Assembly (NCBI GenBank): GCA_029962745.1
Contig: CM057156.1
Coordinates: 25,677,614 to 25,741,613, forward strand
Length of the DNA: 64,000 nt
Reading direction: 5' to 3'
Source of the DNA: Echinometra lucunter
Lineage: Eukaryota; Echinodermata; Echinoidea; Camarodonta; Echinometridae
Positions 11,600 through 23,877 of the stretch are shown here, one piece after another (the first letter of the stretch is position 1; every line of letters begins with the position of its first letter). Below the pieces are notes generated by a model. It worked only from the letters and a program-made list of their open reading frames with translations, searched no databases and was not told the origin of the DNA. The translations under genes were made by a program, and so were the position numbers.

Positions 11600-14100
11600 A
11601 TAGCAGGAGGGTCATTCTCAGAAACACATCACAATTGATGCCAGGAAAATGTGTAAAAACAAGGTTAACAGAATGAGTTGATAACTGTATAATATGAAAG
11701 TACGATAGACGAGAAAGTAGCATCAGAAAAGGGGCAAGTCAATGTCGCGTCAATTTGAAGTACTGATGAGATGAACTCAGACCATGTAAATCGATGTTAC
11801 GGAAGTTAACCGTGAGTATCGATCACATGAAACCTCAAGTTATTTCACTCTGGGAATGAAGTAATAATAGACACGTAAGGGCGGTAATAGGGTAATATCA
11901 AAAGTATATTTAATAAAAACAACATGCGTTTTCACTGAAGAAAAAATAGTTAAATATATATTTTTCTGTCGCAACTGTTTTGCAAAAATATATAAAATAT
12001 ACAAATCAAACATTGCACAATCTTTCATACAGAGCTTTTATGTTCAGATTTTGAATGATGGAACCGAAGAAATATAGGGCATCTTTAACTCCAGACCCTA
12101 AATGACATATGTTCACTATTGGTAAGCGATGGGTTTTTCTCATCTCATTCTGCAGTGACATTTCCATTATTCACTCTACGTTACGGAAGTTAACTGAAAT
12201 ATAAAAGCTTGAAATGATGCTCGTTCTTTTGTTAAGAATACATATTAGATATGCCGAATCTTCTTCTGCACACATAATTCATAAGAATGATAAACAATTC
12301 GACAAATTGCATGCACTGAGTTTGACACAAGTCAAATTGTGTAACAAATTGTCTATCTAAAGACATGTATATTAGAAATCAAACATAGTTTATCTTTCAT
12401 TCATGGGTTTCTGTTCATAGTTTGAATGAGACAACTAAAAACAAGTTCAGACCCTAAACAAAACGTGATAAATACTGGTAGAATACACGGACATTTCTAT
12501 CTCGTCCTTCTGTGTCAAATCCATTACGCACGCTCCGTTATGGAAGTTGATAACTGATATAAATTTCTTACTTCCTTAAGAGAATGTAATTCAAACATTT
12601 TGAGTGTTGTTTCTTTTGAGAAAATTTAGTCTGGTCTTATCAGTTTATGCAACGAAAGTTATAGAAATCGGGATTTGAAACCAAATTTGGAACCAAAAAT
12701 TTTGGAACCTCGATGTTCCTGGGACCATTGGTGTGGTGAACAAGGGAAGCGGGGGGGGGGGGGGGGGTTATCCTTTATATGTGACATTTCCAAATCCTTC
12801 CCACAAATTACATAACTCCGCATCTAGGTCATTGGTTTATGATGCTAAATGTACTTTATTCCTGTGCCACCTTAGGTCATTAATAGTAGACTAAATGTAT
12901 TTCGGAAATTTGCCGTTACGGAAATTAAATTTACTAGGGTCATTTCATAAGTGATTCTGAAAATCTTTCAATATCTCGAAAATGTTTCTTCATGACAGTT
13001 CGGACACCTTAACATGCCCTTGGAATAAGTTAAACTTTACATCACTTAAGAATTGTTGGACTTTTATCAATTGTTGTTTGCGCAACGATTTGTAACTGTA
13101 TATTGGGGCTTATCTTTATCGGCAAAATTCTACACACAATGTTTGAAATATAAATTAGAATTTATTGAGAGCAAGCAAACAATGTCAGCTAAAGCAAGGG
13201 TAAGTGCAAATCATATACAGCTCCATGCTATAGTGTAAGTTAAAGAAGTCTGAGAAGAGTTATCAAACTTAATACAAATCCTGTCTCCGTTGTAACACAG
13301 AAAATCAATGTTACGTGTGGAAATTGAACTATGAGGCCAAGCAAGTACTAGAGTAGCAAATATATTAACTTCCGTAACAAAACTGCATTATAAAATATAA
13401 TTTAATATCAACTAATTTAGATGAGATGTATTCAATTTCATTTTTTATACAAGAAAATGTGGTCAAGTTGAAAAGACTTAGGAATCTCGTCTAGAATCTA
13501 AAATTCTTGGGAAATTGTTTTGATTGGAGATTTTCCCTCATTAGCTGGTGATGGTTGAATACAAATTGTATCAAATTCATATGACCAATGATAAACAACT
13601 GTGTTCATTAGGTGTTGCTAACTGAGGGCACCTTAGTTCACGTAACCCTGAACAGAGCGGGATGATTTAGTAAAGCACATAATTCTAGCATATCGAAGAA
13701 AAAATGTTATGGAAGTTAATGCGTAACGGAAGTTAATGTCTTTTAACTTTGTGCACCGACCTAGTCCGTATTTAGAAATCGCGGTTTTAAAAACCATCAT
13801 TTTAATGAATAGTGCCAATACATCTATTAAGATATGGAATACCTAGCAAAACTATGAAGTGCATATTAACAAAGAGTGCGTTATGGATGTTATAGCTGTT
13901 TAGCCGTAAATTTAATTGTCAGAACTTGACCTTCCATTACGCATATTGCATGACACCTATTGTCTCGTTGTATATTTATGCTTGTCTATGAATATCTCAG
14001 TACTTTCACAGCCATTATCACATAATTTTAATCAGTTCCGGGAGGAGAAAATGTACTAACCAAAAATCGTTACGGAAGTTAGAATGAATTTGAGACAAAC
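11600..14100. repeat. Degenerate ~380-bp tandem array with a conserved GTTACGGAAGTTAA box
   Basis: The box occurs, with few changes, at 11796, 12180, 12537, 12915, 13310, 13706, 13723, 13880 and 14069, and inverted at 13365-13378. The first six steps are 384, 357, 378, 395 and 396 bases. Flanks align more weakly between units: cagaccctaaa (about 12089 and 12440), tgttcatagtttgaatga-like text (12042, 12410) and tctcatctcattctg-like text. No open frame is shared between units, so this is not an obvious gene cluster. Confidence 0.7.
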
Positions 14101-15290
14101 TTTTAAGTGACAAAACTCACCATTTGATGACTCAATACAGGTATAAGCGAAATATGAGAGAGCACGCCTAGCCGTCCCCACCAGCCATTAATGTAAGAAA
14201 GAAAGGCAGGCCCCTTACTAAAGAGAAAGAAAGTGGTATCTGAAAATGACCGGGGACAGCGTCAATTCTAACAAAGTGCGAAAAGGGAAGGCTTTTGTAT
14301 TCAAGTCAAAGCATCGCTGGCAGCCAAGCACAAGTGCGATGTGCTACTAATCTATTCATGTAATTGTCTTGATAAAATGTCATAAAAATCATTTATGAGT
14401 GTGAAGTTATAGGCCGAGATAGGTTGGGACGCTGTTTCCATGAATTGTGACGTTTTCCTGAGAATGACCCAGGAAGTGGTTATTTTGGCTCACTCGCTTC
14501 GTTCGCTTGCAAAATAAAATAGTATGTATATGGGGAGAGGATGTATGGGGGCAGGTGTTGGGGTTTGTATACTCGAGTGTGAGCAAGAAATTTCGGCAAA
14601 ATATTTTGATTATTCCCCTCCCCCCCCCCCCCCCCCCCCACTCCTCGAAACGGATTTACGCCGGGATCCTTCTGACGCAATTCACTTAAGGAAAAAAGAC
14701 ATTCATTGTATGAAAGCTTGTAGTCCCCATACCTATAGGTAGATTTGATTCGGCGAAGCGACAGAATGTGTGGACAATGTCGACTTGAGATTAAGCCTTT
14801 TATATAAAAAGAGAAGTCGCATGAACGACCTCATTATGTTGAAGCACAGCATAATTATGTAGCACTGCGCATAATGACCAAGGATGTATGACAGGCAGTG
14901 GAAGTTTTTTGAAAAGGGGGAGGGCATTACAAAGCTTTCATCTTCTAAAAAGATAAGGTATAGACAGATAGAGACCGGTAAATACAGGTGAATACAGCTT
15001 ACTCTCTGGGCTCGTTCAAATGCTGCTTTGAATTCAGCCCATGTGGTTAGTTGGAGTGTAACATGTAACATAACAGTGTTTGGAATTTCGGACGCAGTAT
15101 TTGCTCTGTCTAAAATACTTCAAAGAATTCAGCTGCAAAAATAGTTCAGTGGTTTCGTTTGCTCGAACCACGTGATGTCTTTTAGATTAAACCATTCAAA
15201 GAAACCTCTGGAGGATGACGAATCGAGACGCGGGATCTCGCGCTAGGCAGGAAATATCAAAGATGATTAATGGCTGATTTTTTTTTACAG
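14090..15290. other. Intergenic, remnants of a poly-C dispersed repeat
   Basis: At 14577-14665 the text aaatttcggcaaaatattttgatt, split by a C run and followed by ctcgaaacggatttacgccg, matches a second copy at about 47946-48038. The GCTCACTCGCTTCGTTCGCT-like phrase at 14487 belongs to the same dispersed style. No gene supported. Confidence 0.4.
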
Positions 15291-15548
15291 TCAACAAGTT
15301 GCGACGCAAGCACGGCTTAGCGGAGGTCGTTCCAGCCTATCGTCAACGGAGACGGGAGGAGGAGCGCTAGCGACTTCACCCGAGACGTAGGTCACCGCGT
15401 CTAGTAGCGCGGGAGATCGCAGATGCCGCCGCCGCTCAGCTCGAGGCAGCTAGAGAGCAGTGTCGTGCCTTCCAGTGGGACCAACCAGAACCTGCGGAGG
15501 TCGGTCTGAATTGCCGCAAGGCGAAGCAACGTGTAGCCGTAGCTTGGA
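15291..15548 (+). pseudogene. Exon-like GC-rich segment with one in-frame stop
   Basis: A polypyrimidine acceptor (ttttttttacag) is followed by 258 bases of strikingly GC-rich sequence and a strong TTGGA|gtgagt donor, symmetrical phase 1. One frame reads NKLRRKHGLAEVVPAYRQRR..., meets TAG at 15368-15370, then continues open as RLVAREIADAAAAQLEAARE and ...QWDQPEPAEVGLNCRKAK. Composition and codon look differ sharply from the AT-rich flanks. It could be a decayed exon, a transposon-borne exon or an exon with a local sequence error. I do not recognise the protein. Confidence 0.45.
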
Positions 15549-16859
15549 GTGAGTGAAATGATATATTTACCACTTATCGAGAGGGGGTGGGGATAACGTG
15601 TACAAATATACCCCCACTTTTTAAAGAAGAAATAATATTAGTAATCATTCAGTTGAAGTTTTTGATAAATCTATCATAAACGACGGTTATAGTATTACAA
15701 TTTCTATTTGAAATGCTATGAAAAACCAGAGACAGGATGCACCGGTGTTCATCCCAGGAGGGGGGAAGTGGGGGGGGGGGGGGGGGTGGCTTGTATTATC
15801 ATCCCCCAATAATTCACCTTCAAAAATGACATGATGATGATAATGAATGATGATGATCGGGAGGAGGAGGAGGATAATGATGGTAATGATGATGATTATG
15901 ATGACGATATTGATTATAGGATTACAATTGATCAACATTGTCATAATTTTTCTCTTTTTTATTTTCATCATGATTACTGATGTCGAAAAAGGAAATAATG
16001 GAATTAGCAAAGTCATTCACATGAAACCACACTCAGTCAAATGCTCTGGAATGTGATTTTCCTGAGGGTAATTTGAAATTCCCAATCGTGGGAGGGGATA
16101 CTCCTGGACCTCCCACAGCACATCCCACAGCATAGACAGGAGGCAAAGGGGGGGGGGGCATGGCCCTGTTCATCCCCCTTAAACAGAAAAAAGAAGGAAA
16201 GAGAAAGGAAAATGAGGAATGAAAATAAAAGAAAAACTAGGAAGCTCTCACTCGCTCGCTCGCTCGCATCTTCAGTGTCTTAACCAACGCCGGTTATAAT
16301 CACTATTTTTAAGAAAGGAAATAGGTTAGCACTTTGAAAAAATAAGAATGAATAATAATAATATAAAAAGATGAAATGTATAAAAGAAATGAATCGAGTC
16401 AATTCAAAAGAGATTGAAAAAAGGGCAAAAATAGCAACTCTGTTATAATTTCATGTATAGGCCCTACCTATAGATTCTACTCTGTAATTCTTCTCCTTGA
16501 TTTTGTATTTTAGGTCCCATCCATGAATACTAGTATTCCCTCCTGTAATATTAAAAGTTTTTACTCTTAATACCATTATCGTTTTCTAAATCTAAAACTC
16601 TCTTTTTACACTTTGAAACGATTCTTTTCATTACCCAATTCTGGATTTCTGTACAAATTAAGCAGTTTGAATCGATAGTCATTCAAAACTTGGTGGGACA
16701 ATGTTTCATTTTATTGTTATTGTTTATTTATTTATTTATTATTTTTTTGCTGAAGTCAATTTTGTAGATGTTTGCGTGTTTAGACTTTTTTTTAGTAATG
16801 TCACAAAAGTTTCCCAAATTCCATGGAATAATGCATTTCACAATTTCCTACTCTCCTCC

Positions 16860-16903
<44 letters not shown>

Positions 16904-16954
16904 CTTATTCTGTATTAGTTGTTTGTGACTTACGTATTTGGGTTGGGTGCATCA
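15549..16954. other. Intergenic with ATG/ATC-rich and CT microsatellites
   Basis: Holds a G run at 15770-15786, a (GATGAT)-rich stretch at 15830-15915, a GCTCGCTCGCTCGC phrase near 16255 and a (CT)n run at 16864-16902. Nothing coding is supported. Confidence 0.45.
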
Positions 16955-17059
16955 GGGCCCATATTCATGAAACCTTACTAAGCTAGTTGTCAACTAATTA
17001 CATAGGTCACAGTACACAGTTGACAACTAGGCCTATGAAGGTTTCATGAATATGGGCCC
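16955..17059. mobile_element. Small MITE, GGGCCCATATTCATGAAACC ends
   Basis: Perfect or near-perfect 20-base inverted ends at 16955 and 17040-17059, with a second inner inverted pair (agttgtcaact / agttgacaact). 105 bases in total, no coding. Confidence 0.72.
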
Positions 17060-18261
17060 AGATTAATTTCTAGTATCAATGACTTTCTCCCTTTCCTGTG
17101 CTGTAATTTTTCCACCCTTTATACAGCAGCTACACTATGTTCCATTGTCAATGCTTTGCCCCTCTAATATTCAGTTCACCTGTTAAACATAATGGCATCT
17201 AGGCAGATGGCATTCAGTTTGCATAATATACATTGTTGCTATGTCTGGGAAATGCCTGGCAATCTTCTTCGTTGTCAAGAAAAACTGAGAAGTAAACACA
17301 ACATGAGTAAATGAGTTTAATGCATAGAAGCTGCTATTATATTGAGTCTATCACAGTCTAGTCGCTGTACCCTTCCCTCCATTGCAGCAAGGATATTTAA
17401 AGAATAAGAACCAGTAGGCAGCCATTTTACTGTCTCTTTCAATTCTTTCTCTTCATTTTTTCCTATTTTCATCTTTCCCATCTACACTAACTTGTCTTTC
17501 ACTTTCTCTATTTCTCTTCCCATTTTCATTCTTCCTCGGTCTATCCCTAAATGAATTTGTCTTCTCATTGCCTCTTTCCTAAAATCTTCTTTTCTCATCT
17601 TCTCATTACTTCCTCCTCTGCTGTTAATTTTCATGCTTACTCTTTTTCTTCCCTTTCCCGATTAGTCTTAAAACTTCCCATTTTACATACTTGGTATAAT
17701 GATGAAATATGAACCGTCACGTCCTTTTTTTAAATGACTTGCATTCAAAACAGTAATTCCCCTCTTTCTATTTTGTCTAACCTTATCATTATGGCTTCTC
17801 TGGTGATATAGTAGATAGTTACGTCGAAAAATTATTTTTAATATCTGGTTGTTTGAATACCGTACATCAGATTCACAAAAAGATGTTTATCAATTTTCTT
17901 GTTATTTTCTCGTCTGCTTGTATACTGTTGATAATATCCATTCCTCTTCCCTCTACCTCATTTATGACTTTTATTTGTTTCTTTTTGTGCTATTCATCAT
18001 TATGAATGATTATCCCCTCAATCTGTTCTATATCTCTTTTCAAACTGACTCTGTTTAGATTTGCTCATTAAAATCGGATCGTAAGAAATTTATTTTTCCT
18101 ATAATTTCTCATTTTAGATTTTTCTCTTTATATTTTCCCCCATGCCCTGTCATGATTATTGTCATGTGAATACTGTAGCTCATATTCAGTGGAGCAATTA
18201 ATACTTCCCCAAAGTTGGTTGGAAACAGAATTACCCTCATAGCACATTTTTACCCAATATT
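17060..18261. other. AT-rich intergenic DNA
   Basis: C/T-rich text at 17440-17680 and one member of the degenerate GTTTGAATA...CAGATTCA motif series at about 17849-17878. The segment at about 18185-18262 resembles the complement of 36160-36220 (agggtaatt, gcacattttt, cccaatatt). No gene supported. Confidence 0.4.
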
Positions 18262-18269
18262 CTTTAGAG

Positions 18270-18774
18270 CAGCGCTTCCCAACCGGTGGTCCGCGGCCCA
18301 CTGGTGGGCCGCGAAGCTCTCTCAGGTGGGCCGCGAAGTCAGTCCAAAATATTTTGGAAAAAAATATTGCATTCAGCTCTGCAGTTAACATCAAATTGAA
18401 TTGAATTTATTAAATGTATTAAAATAACATCAACAGTTGTGGATTATCGTCAGTGAAATGTGCTAAAATTTTTCGAAGATTTCTGTACATTATGAATGGG
18501 GTGGGGTATCAACATGATCAATCTTTCATTTATTGCAACCTTACATGTACTGTATAGTTTGGAATTTGTAATGTAATGTAGGTAATGTAGTGGTCGAGAT
18601 AATTACCACACAATTCGTTCTCTATTTTCTTTTGTCATATTTTATTGATTTTTTTTTTCTCATTGAGATTCTGTGAGGTGGGCCTCAAAATTTTTCTTAA
18701 AATGAAGGTGGGCCTCGAAAAAATTTTATTAGCCAAAGTGGGCCTCGAGGTAAAAAAAAGGTTGAGAAGCACTG
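18270..18774. mobile_element. Non-autonomous hAT-like element with 8-bp target duplication
   Basis: Ends are CAGCGCTTCCCAACCGG and GGTTGAGAAGCACTG, the CAGNG-start inverted termini typical of hAT/Charlie transposons. The flanking octamers CTTTAGAG (18262-18269) and CTTTTGAG (18775-18782) agree in seven of eight positions. GTGGGCC repeats follow inside both ends. No transposase remnant recognised. Confidence 0.8.
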
Positions 18775-19299
18775 CTTTTGAGTGTAGGGTTGGGGTTATG
18801 TTAAGGCAGCTTGCAAACATTACAGGAAGATTATGCATTTTGCATTCTTCTGTGTCTTTTCATGCCACTATACGATTCATTATTAAAGTTACCTTGGGCG
18901 TAGTGTTTGCTCAAGATTTGCATGATTTCAGAATGTAGTCAGTATGCATTTGACAGCGGAGCAATTTTCTTTGAAGCATGCGTCTTGCCTCTGATTTTTC
19001 ATATTTATAGCAAAGTCAAATTAGAATAAACTTTTAAATATGTACTTTAAACAGATAAGAACATGTTTCTGTTAATAATCTTTTTCGAGATAAGCTTGTT
19101 TGCAAAGTATTTGTATAAGATTCACAAAAACAATTCTGTTTTTTTTTTGGGGGGGGGGGGTTTGTGGTTTTTTGTTGTTGGTTTTTTTTTTGCTAGAGTA
19201 TTGTATGTCAGATTCAGAGCAGGAGATGTACATCCTTTTGTTTTATATTCATAATATTTCCAATTTTAGTTATTCTGTTGGAATGCCGTACTGCACTCT

Positions 19300-19487
19300 C
19301 CATGTGGTCGTGGTATTTAGTGTAGTATAGGTATAATTCCTGCCTGGGAGATGGTGACCTGTGAATAATGTACCCACGGGGCTTTGTCCCTTAAACTGTG
19401 GGTGAACGGCACGCCCAGTCAGATTGTGATTTTTTTTTGCTTTAGGAGTTAGCATAGATTTTACTTAAATTCCATGACCACCATAGG
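19300..19487. mobile_element. MITE family B, copy 1 (GTGGTCATG ends)
   Basis: Shares a central block with 22621-22806: gggagatggtgacctgtgaa, cccttaaactgtgggtgaac, ggcacgcccagtca, then a T run and agcatag. The ends are inverted (tgtggtcgtgg and ccatgaccacc). Confidence 0.7.
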
Positions 19488-19842
19488 TATCGTGCATTAT
19501 TTATTACTGATATACATGTAAGTGTACATCTTGTGATTTTTAGGATTTCAATATTTACATTGCAAGATCCTTTCCTTTTAGAAGTGTTTGTAAACGTTTG
19601 CTCTGAGCCACTTCTTTCGTCAGGTTGTTTCCATAAGGTCTGAAAAATGCATTCAAAATATTTCAGTTATATTAATTGTTTTCTCTGTGAAAGTATAATA
19701 TTTGAATCCATACTCAATGTGAGATTAAAACAGATTTTTTTCTTTGTTTCATTGGATAGTTTGTTTTAAAGGCTTGTTCACATTTGCAACAGAAAACGGC
19801 ACCAGCCAGAAATAGATAAATAAAAAAGCAAGATTTTTTTAA

Positions 19843-20352
19843 AGGAAACCAAAACCCTCAAGTCAAGTACTTCTTATATCAAAGCTAAGACAGAAGAAAA
19901 CAGATCAGCGAAAATTTGAATGAAATTAGACAAGGAATTAGAGAGTTATGCCTGTATGAAATGTTCTGTGTTGTACACTACCATAGTTATTGGTAATATT
20001 ATTTGTGGACAGCTCTCAGTGTGTTTTGTACCCAAAAATTCACAATTTCTTTGTTTTCTTTTAAAAAAACACATGCTCTCACTGTCCTTCTCCCACATAT
20101 GTTGTGGAGAAAACGCTCCTACATTACATATCCTTGAGTTTGGCTCAAGCAAGTGTGCAAATTTTAAGCAAAATGAAAAAGTTTATAATTATTTACATTG
20201 ACAGTTGTCCACAAACTGATGTCATCAATAGCTATGGTAGTGTCAAAAATGTTATATAAAACATTTCATATAACCATAACTTTCTTATTCAATGTTCGCT
20301 GATCTGTTTTATTCCGCCTTAGCTTGATTTGACTTGAGGATTTTGGTTTCCC
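19843..20352. mobile_element. TTAA-flanked MITE with ~65-bp terminal inverted repeats
   Basis: Left AGGAAACCAAAACCCTCAAG at 19843 matches the complement of the right end (cttgaggattttggtttccc). Pairing continues through AAGTACTT/GCTAAG and AGATCAGCGAA, about 65 bases. TTAA lies on both outer sides (19839-19842, 20353-20356), as produced by piggyBac and Kolobok transposases. The interior open frame is not conserved-looking. Confidence 0.75.
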
Positions 20353-20915
20353 TTAAGCCTATTTAGCTTCATTTATGTGACACAGAACACAAAGGCTAGT
20401 AATTGTGGAACTTTTGCTGTGTCGCTTATCCCTGCCATTTATTTTTGCCATTTATTTAGAATACAAAATAGCTGCCTTTTTACTTTTTCCATTGCCACAG
20501 TTAACTGAGGCATTGTGTGAACAAACCATAAAATGGAGTGAATATGAGCATTCAGAGTAACTACAACATGATTGTAAAACCCTTTTTGTAATTGACACAC
20601 ATTTTTTCAATTGAGAACCAGATTTTTCTCAACCCGGAACGAGGTATTATTTATTGAACTTTCAACTTGATTTGATTTTTCTCTTTTTTTTTGGGGGGGG
20701 GGCATGATTTCGCTGATATCTTACTTGTAAATACTGCTTGTTAGACATAATTCACTTGGAAATGATACAGACCCTTCTAAATTATGAATACATAAATGAA
20801 AAGACTAAAAGAGTCTGCAATAATCTTGGGATGTTTTTTTTTTTTTTTTTTTTTTTTTTTTGGGGGGGGGGGTACAAAACTATGCTGGTATAGCCTTGAA
20901 TAAATATTACACATC

Positions 20916-21562
20916 AGGGCCCCATCTTATAATCATTTGCATTTCAATGAAATTAAATGAAACTTGATATTAATCCATCCATCTCCTTTAGTAGAGGGTT
21001 GCGATTGATATCAAGTCGCAATGCAATCAAATGGATTGCAACTTGAAATCAATCTTACTTCCTGTTTCATTACACTAACCCCAAATTAAAATCCGGGTCC
21101 GCCCACTTGACCGAAGGCCCACGAGACCGAAGGCCCGCGAGGCCGAATTTTCTCGTATCGTATCGCTATCGGTATATAATTATGTCTCCTTTAGCATGTT
21201 TAGTCCTCGTTTCCGGATGTCACACACCTTCAATGAAAAACTTCCCGTTTCCCTATAATACTTGTTAAACTTCCTTCTGGCACAGGAATTGGTCCGAGCG
21301 GTGTACATGATAGATTATAATTTGCTGTTCTCGGCCTCGCGGGCCTTCGGTGAAGTGGGTCGTCACCTTAAAATCAATCACAACTCTGTACTGAGTACTG
21401 TACTGAGTACAGAGTTGTGACTGATTTTAATTTGTGGTTAGTCTAATGAAACAGGAAGTGAGATTGATTAAAATCATTCACAACTCTGTACTGAGTACAG
21501 AGTTGTGAATTGATTTCGATTTGTGGTTAGTTCAAATTGCAACTCTATATGAAATGGGGCCC
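20916..21562. mobile_element. Palindromic GGGGCCC-ended element carrying a nested MITE
   Basis: Outer text gggccccatcttataa and its partner near 21545-21562 (atgaaatggggccc) enclose inverted stretches such as cctgtttcattacactaacc against gttagtctaatgaaacagga. Repeats of acaactctgtactgagtaca occur twice on the right. The family A MITE (21094-21365) interrupts it, so the outer element is the older insertion. Confidence 0.65.
21094..21365. mobile_element. MITE family A, copy 2, nested
   Basis: Same termini and core as 10310-10580: gtccgcccacttgaccgaag, repeated GACCGAAGGCCCGCGA, tatgtctcctttagcat, cttctggcacaggaattggt and a right end gggccttcggtgaagtgggt. The right terminus carries one fewer internal unit than copy 1. 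Confidence 0.78.
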
Positions 21563-21818
21563 AGTTTCAATAAGTATATCTTTTTTATTATTACTCTTAC
21601 TTGTACGGAGTATTAAAATAATTAAGCTTTTATTGTTTGAAAACAAGTAATGGGAAAGCATCATCTGTCATTAAATATGTGTCACAATCATTACAACCCT
21701 TGTCTCGGTTCATCTGAGTATATTGCTGATGAGAATCAAAGCGTTAAAACTGTGATCTCATGTAGTTACCCTCCTAAGTGTGTCATTTACAATCAGGCTT
21801 GTCTACAATACTTATACC

Positions 21819-22173
21819 TGGGGGATGTTTCATAAAGCTGTTCTTAAAGTTACGAATGACTTTACGAACGACTGGAGTATGAAGTGGCAAATGGGATGTC
21901 CAAAGTTTTTTTCCTGATGTTTAAACAAAGTGTGACTGCATTTCCCATAATCTCAATTAAATTGTGGCAAAAAAATACACCTCGCAATAAAGATATTTGC
22001 AAACAATAGTAATGTTAATATATAGATAACATTAACATCTATAGATGTATACATCTGCATATACCTTTAGCTGATGCGATTTATAAACTTTGGACATCCC
22101 ATTTGGCTTACCATATTCCAGTCGTTCGTAAAGTCATTCGTAACTTTACGAACAGCTTTATAAAACACCCCCT
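21819..22173. mobile_element. MITE family C, copy 1 (GTTTCATAAAGCTGTTCGTAA ends)
   Basis: Left end gatgtttcataaagctgttc and right end gaacagctttataaaacacc are inverted. The inner arms continue with GTTACGAATGACTTTACGAACGAC and AATGGGATGTCCAAAG, both mirrored on the right. A second copy is in a STRA6 intron at 54066-54397. Confidence 0.78.
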
Positions 22174-22620
22174 GTACAGTGTATCTATCCGCTTTGGAGT
22201 ACTAGTATACTCCACCAATCCCGTGTGCTGGTGTGGCACAAGGGCAACCTCTTCGGAAGCTAATGGATAGCATTAAAATAAAGAACTCCGATGAAGTTTC
22301 CTTGACTTACTGGAAGAATGTTTCATCACTTCCTGTATTTTCCTGCCATCCTTCATCCTTTTATCAAGCTGGATTATATACTACATCTACTCCTAGTGGT
22401 CACCCATGCACACTATGCATGTGCAAAGTACGAGATCCAAGAACTGACTTTAGCTCATACTGTTCCAAGATAAGCCTGCCATGCAATTATTTGTTATCAT
22501 GAGTTTTCCAGGAATTCAAGATTTTGGGCTTCTTCAAGACAACTTTTTTCTTTTCTTTCCTTTTCTCTCTCTTTTTTTTTTTTTTTTTTTGGGGGGGGGG
22601 GACATTAGTTGTGAAACTGG

Positions 22621-22806
22621 TTTTCTAGTGGTCATGATAACTAGTGTAGGCAGTGCCTGGCTGGGAGATGGTGACCTGTGAATGATGAGCCCACCGGGCC
22701 CTGTCCCTTAAACTGTGGGTGAACGGCACGCCCAGTCAGGTGTAGTTGGATTTTTTTTTTGTAGGGCTTAGCATAGGTTTCTACGGATTCCATGACCACT
22801 AGAAAT
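22621..22806. mobile_element. MITE family B, copy 2
   Basis: Inverted ends TTCTAGTGGTCATG and CATGACCACTAGAA are perfect over 14 bases; the core matches 19300-19487. It is the better preserved of the two copies, so it should define the family ends. Confidence 0.75.
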
Positions 22807-23683
22807 ATCCAGGTTTTTCAAAAATCTATATATGATTTATAGGATCTATACTGTGTGTCATTTCATCCTTTCAAGGTTATCCCTTTCGTAAATGTTCTTG
22901 TGTTTTTGCTGTGGACAACTTTTTTTTTTTTTTTAAATCCTTTTAAGGGTTTTTTTTGTGTCCATCTCTGTATAATGAAAATTGAAAACAAAATGAGCTA
23001 TTCAATCTATCACTGTGATTACAATTCATCAAATCCAGACTTGCCTGTTTGAATATTGTACTGTAAAGTGTAGAAAATAAGAACAGAATTTGAAATGCTA
23101 CATTTTGTTTATTTCTGTTGTTGTATTTCATTTTTTAATTTTTTTTTTACACCGGAGTGTTGCCGGCTTTTCGTGAATATAGATGTGAAAAGTTTCCGCA
23201 TTAAACCTGGATTAAAAAAAAAAATTTTTTAGATATTCAAGTTCATATTCACCCCATTTTATGGTATGATAATCTCATTTTCTTCGTCTACATTTTTTTT
23301 TTGGGCTGTATTTATTACTTCTTTCGCTTGTTTGTGCAGTGTAGATAAGATTCAAACTAATTTTTTCCCTTTCTCCTTCTTTCTCTCCCCCTCTCTGATT
23401 ATATGTCTAGATTTGCACCCATAAGATTAGGTGAATAGAGAAGATTCTGAGGATTGATAATGTACTTTAGAACGGGCTTTCCTTGATACGGGATTCAAGA
23501 AAAGGCCCTTCTAACTAATTTTTGACCCATGAGTAATACAGACACTTTTTATTTCTTTTATTTGTTAAAAATAAAAGATATGAAAAGGGTCTTCATTATT
23601 CCAGGGGTTTCCTTCTTCTAAAAGAAAAAAAATGTTAGATTGCTTATGTTTCTATATATTTCACCCTGTTTTATGGTATATCA

Positions 23684-23820
23684 GGGCCCCGTTGCATAAT
23701 ACTTACCATCGATGGTAACTTCCATGGAAAACTTGAATTTGATCGGCTGTTGAGCAATGTTACCATGGTAGTTACCATTGATGGTGGAGTTACCAAATTA
23801 AGCTTTGTGCAACGGAGCCC
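23684..23820. mobile_element. Small MITE, GGGCCCCGTTGCATAA ends
   Basis: Left gggccccgttgcataa pairs with right tttgtgcaacggagccc. Interior contains inverted ttaccatcgatggtaac and gttaccattgatggtg. About 137 bases, no coding. Confidence 0.7.
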
Positions 23821-23877
23821 AGATTAACAACCAGCACAGGTTTTTTTAAAAATTTTTTATACTATATTCCATTCAGA

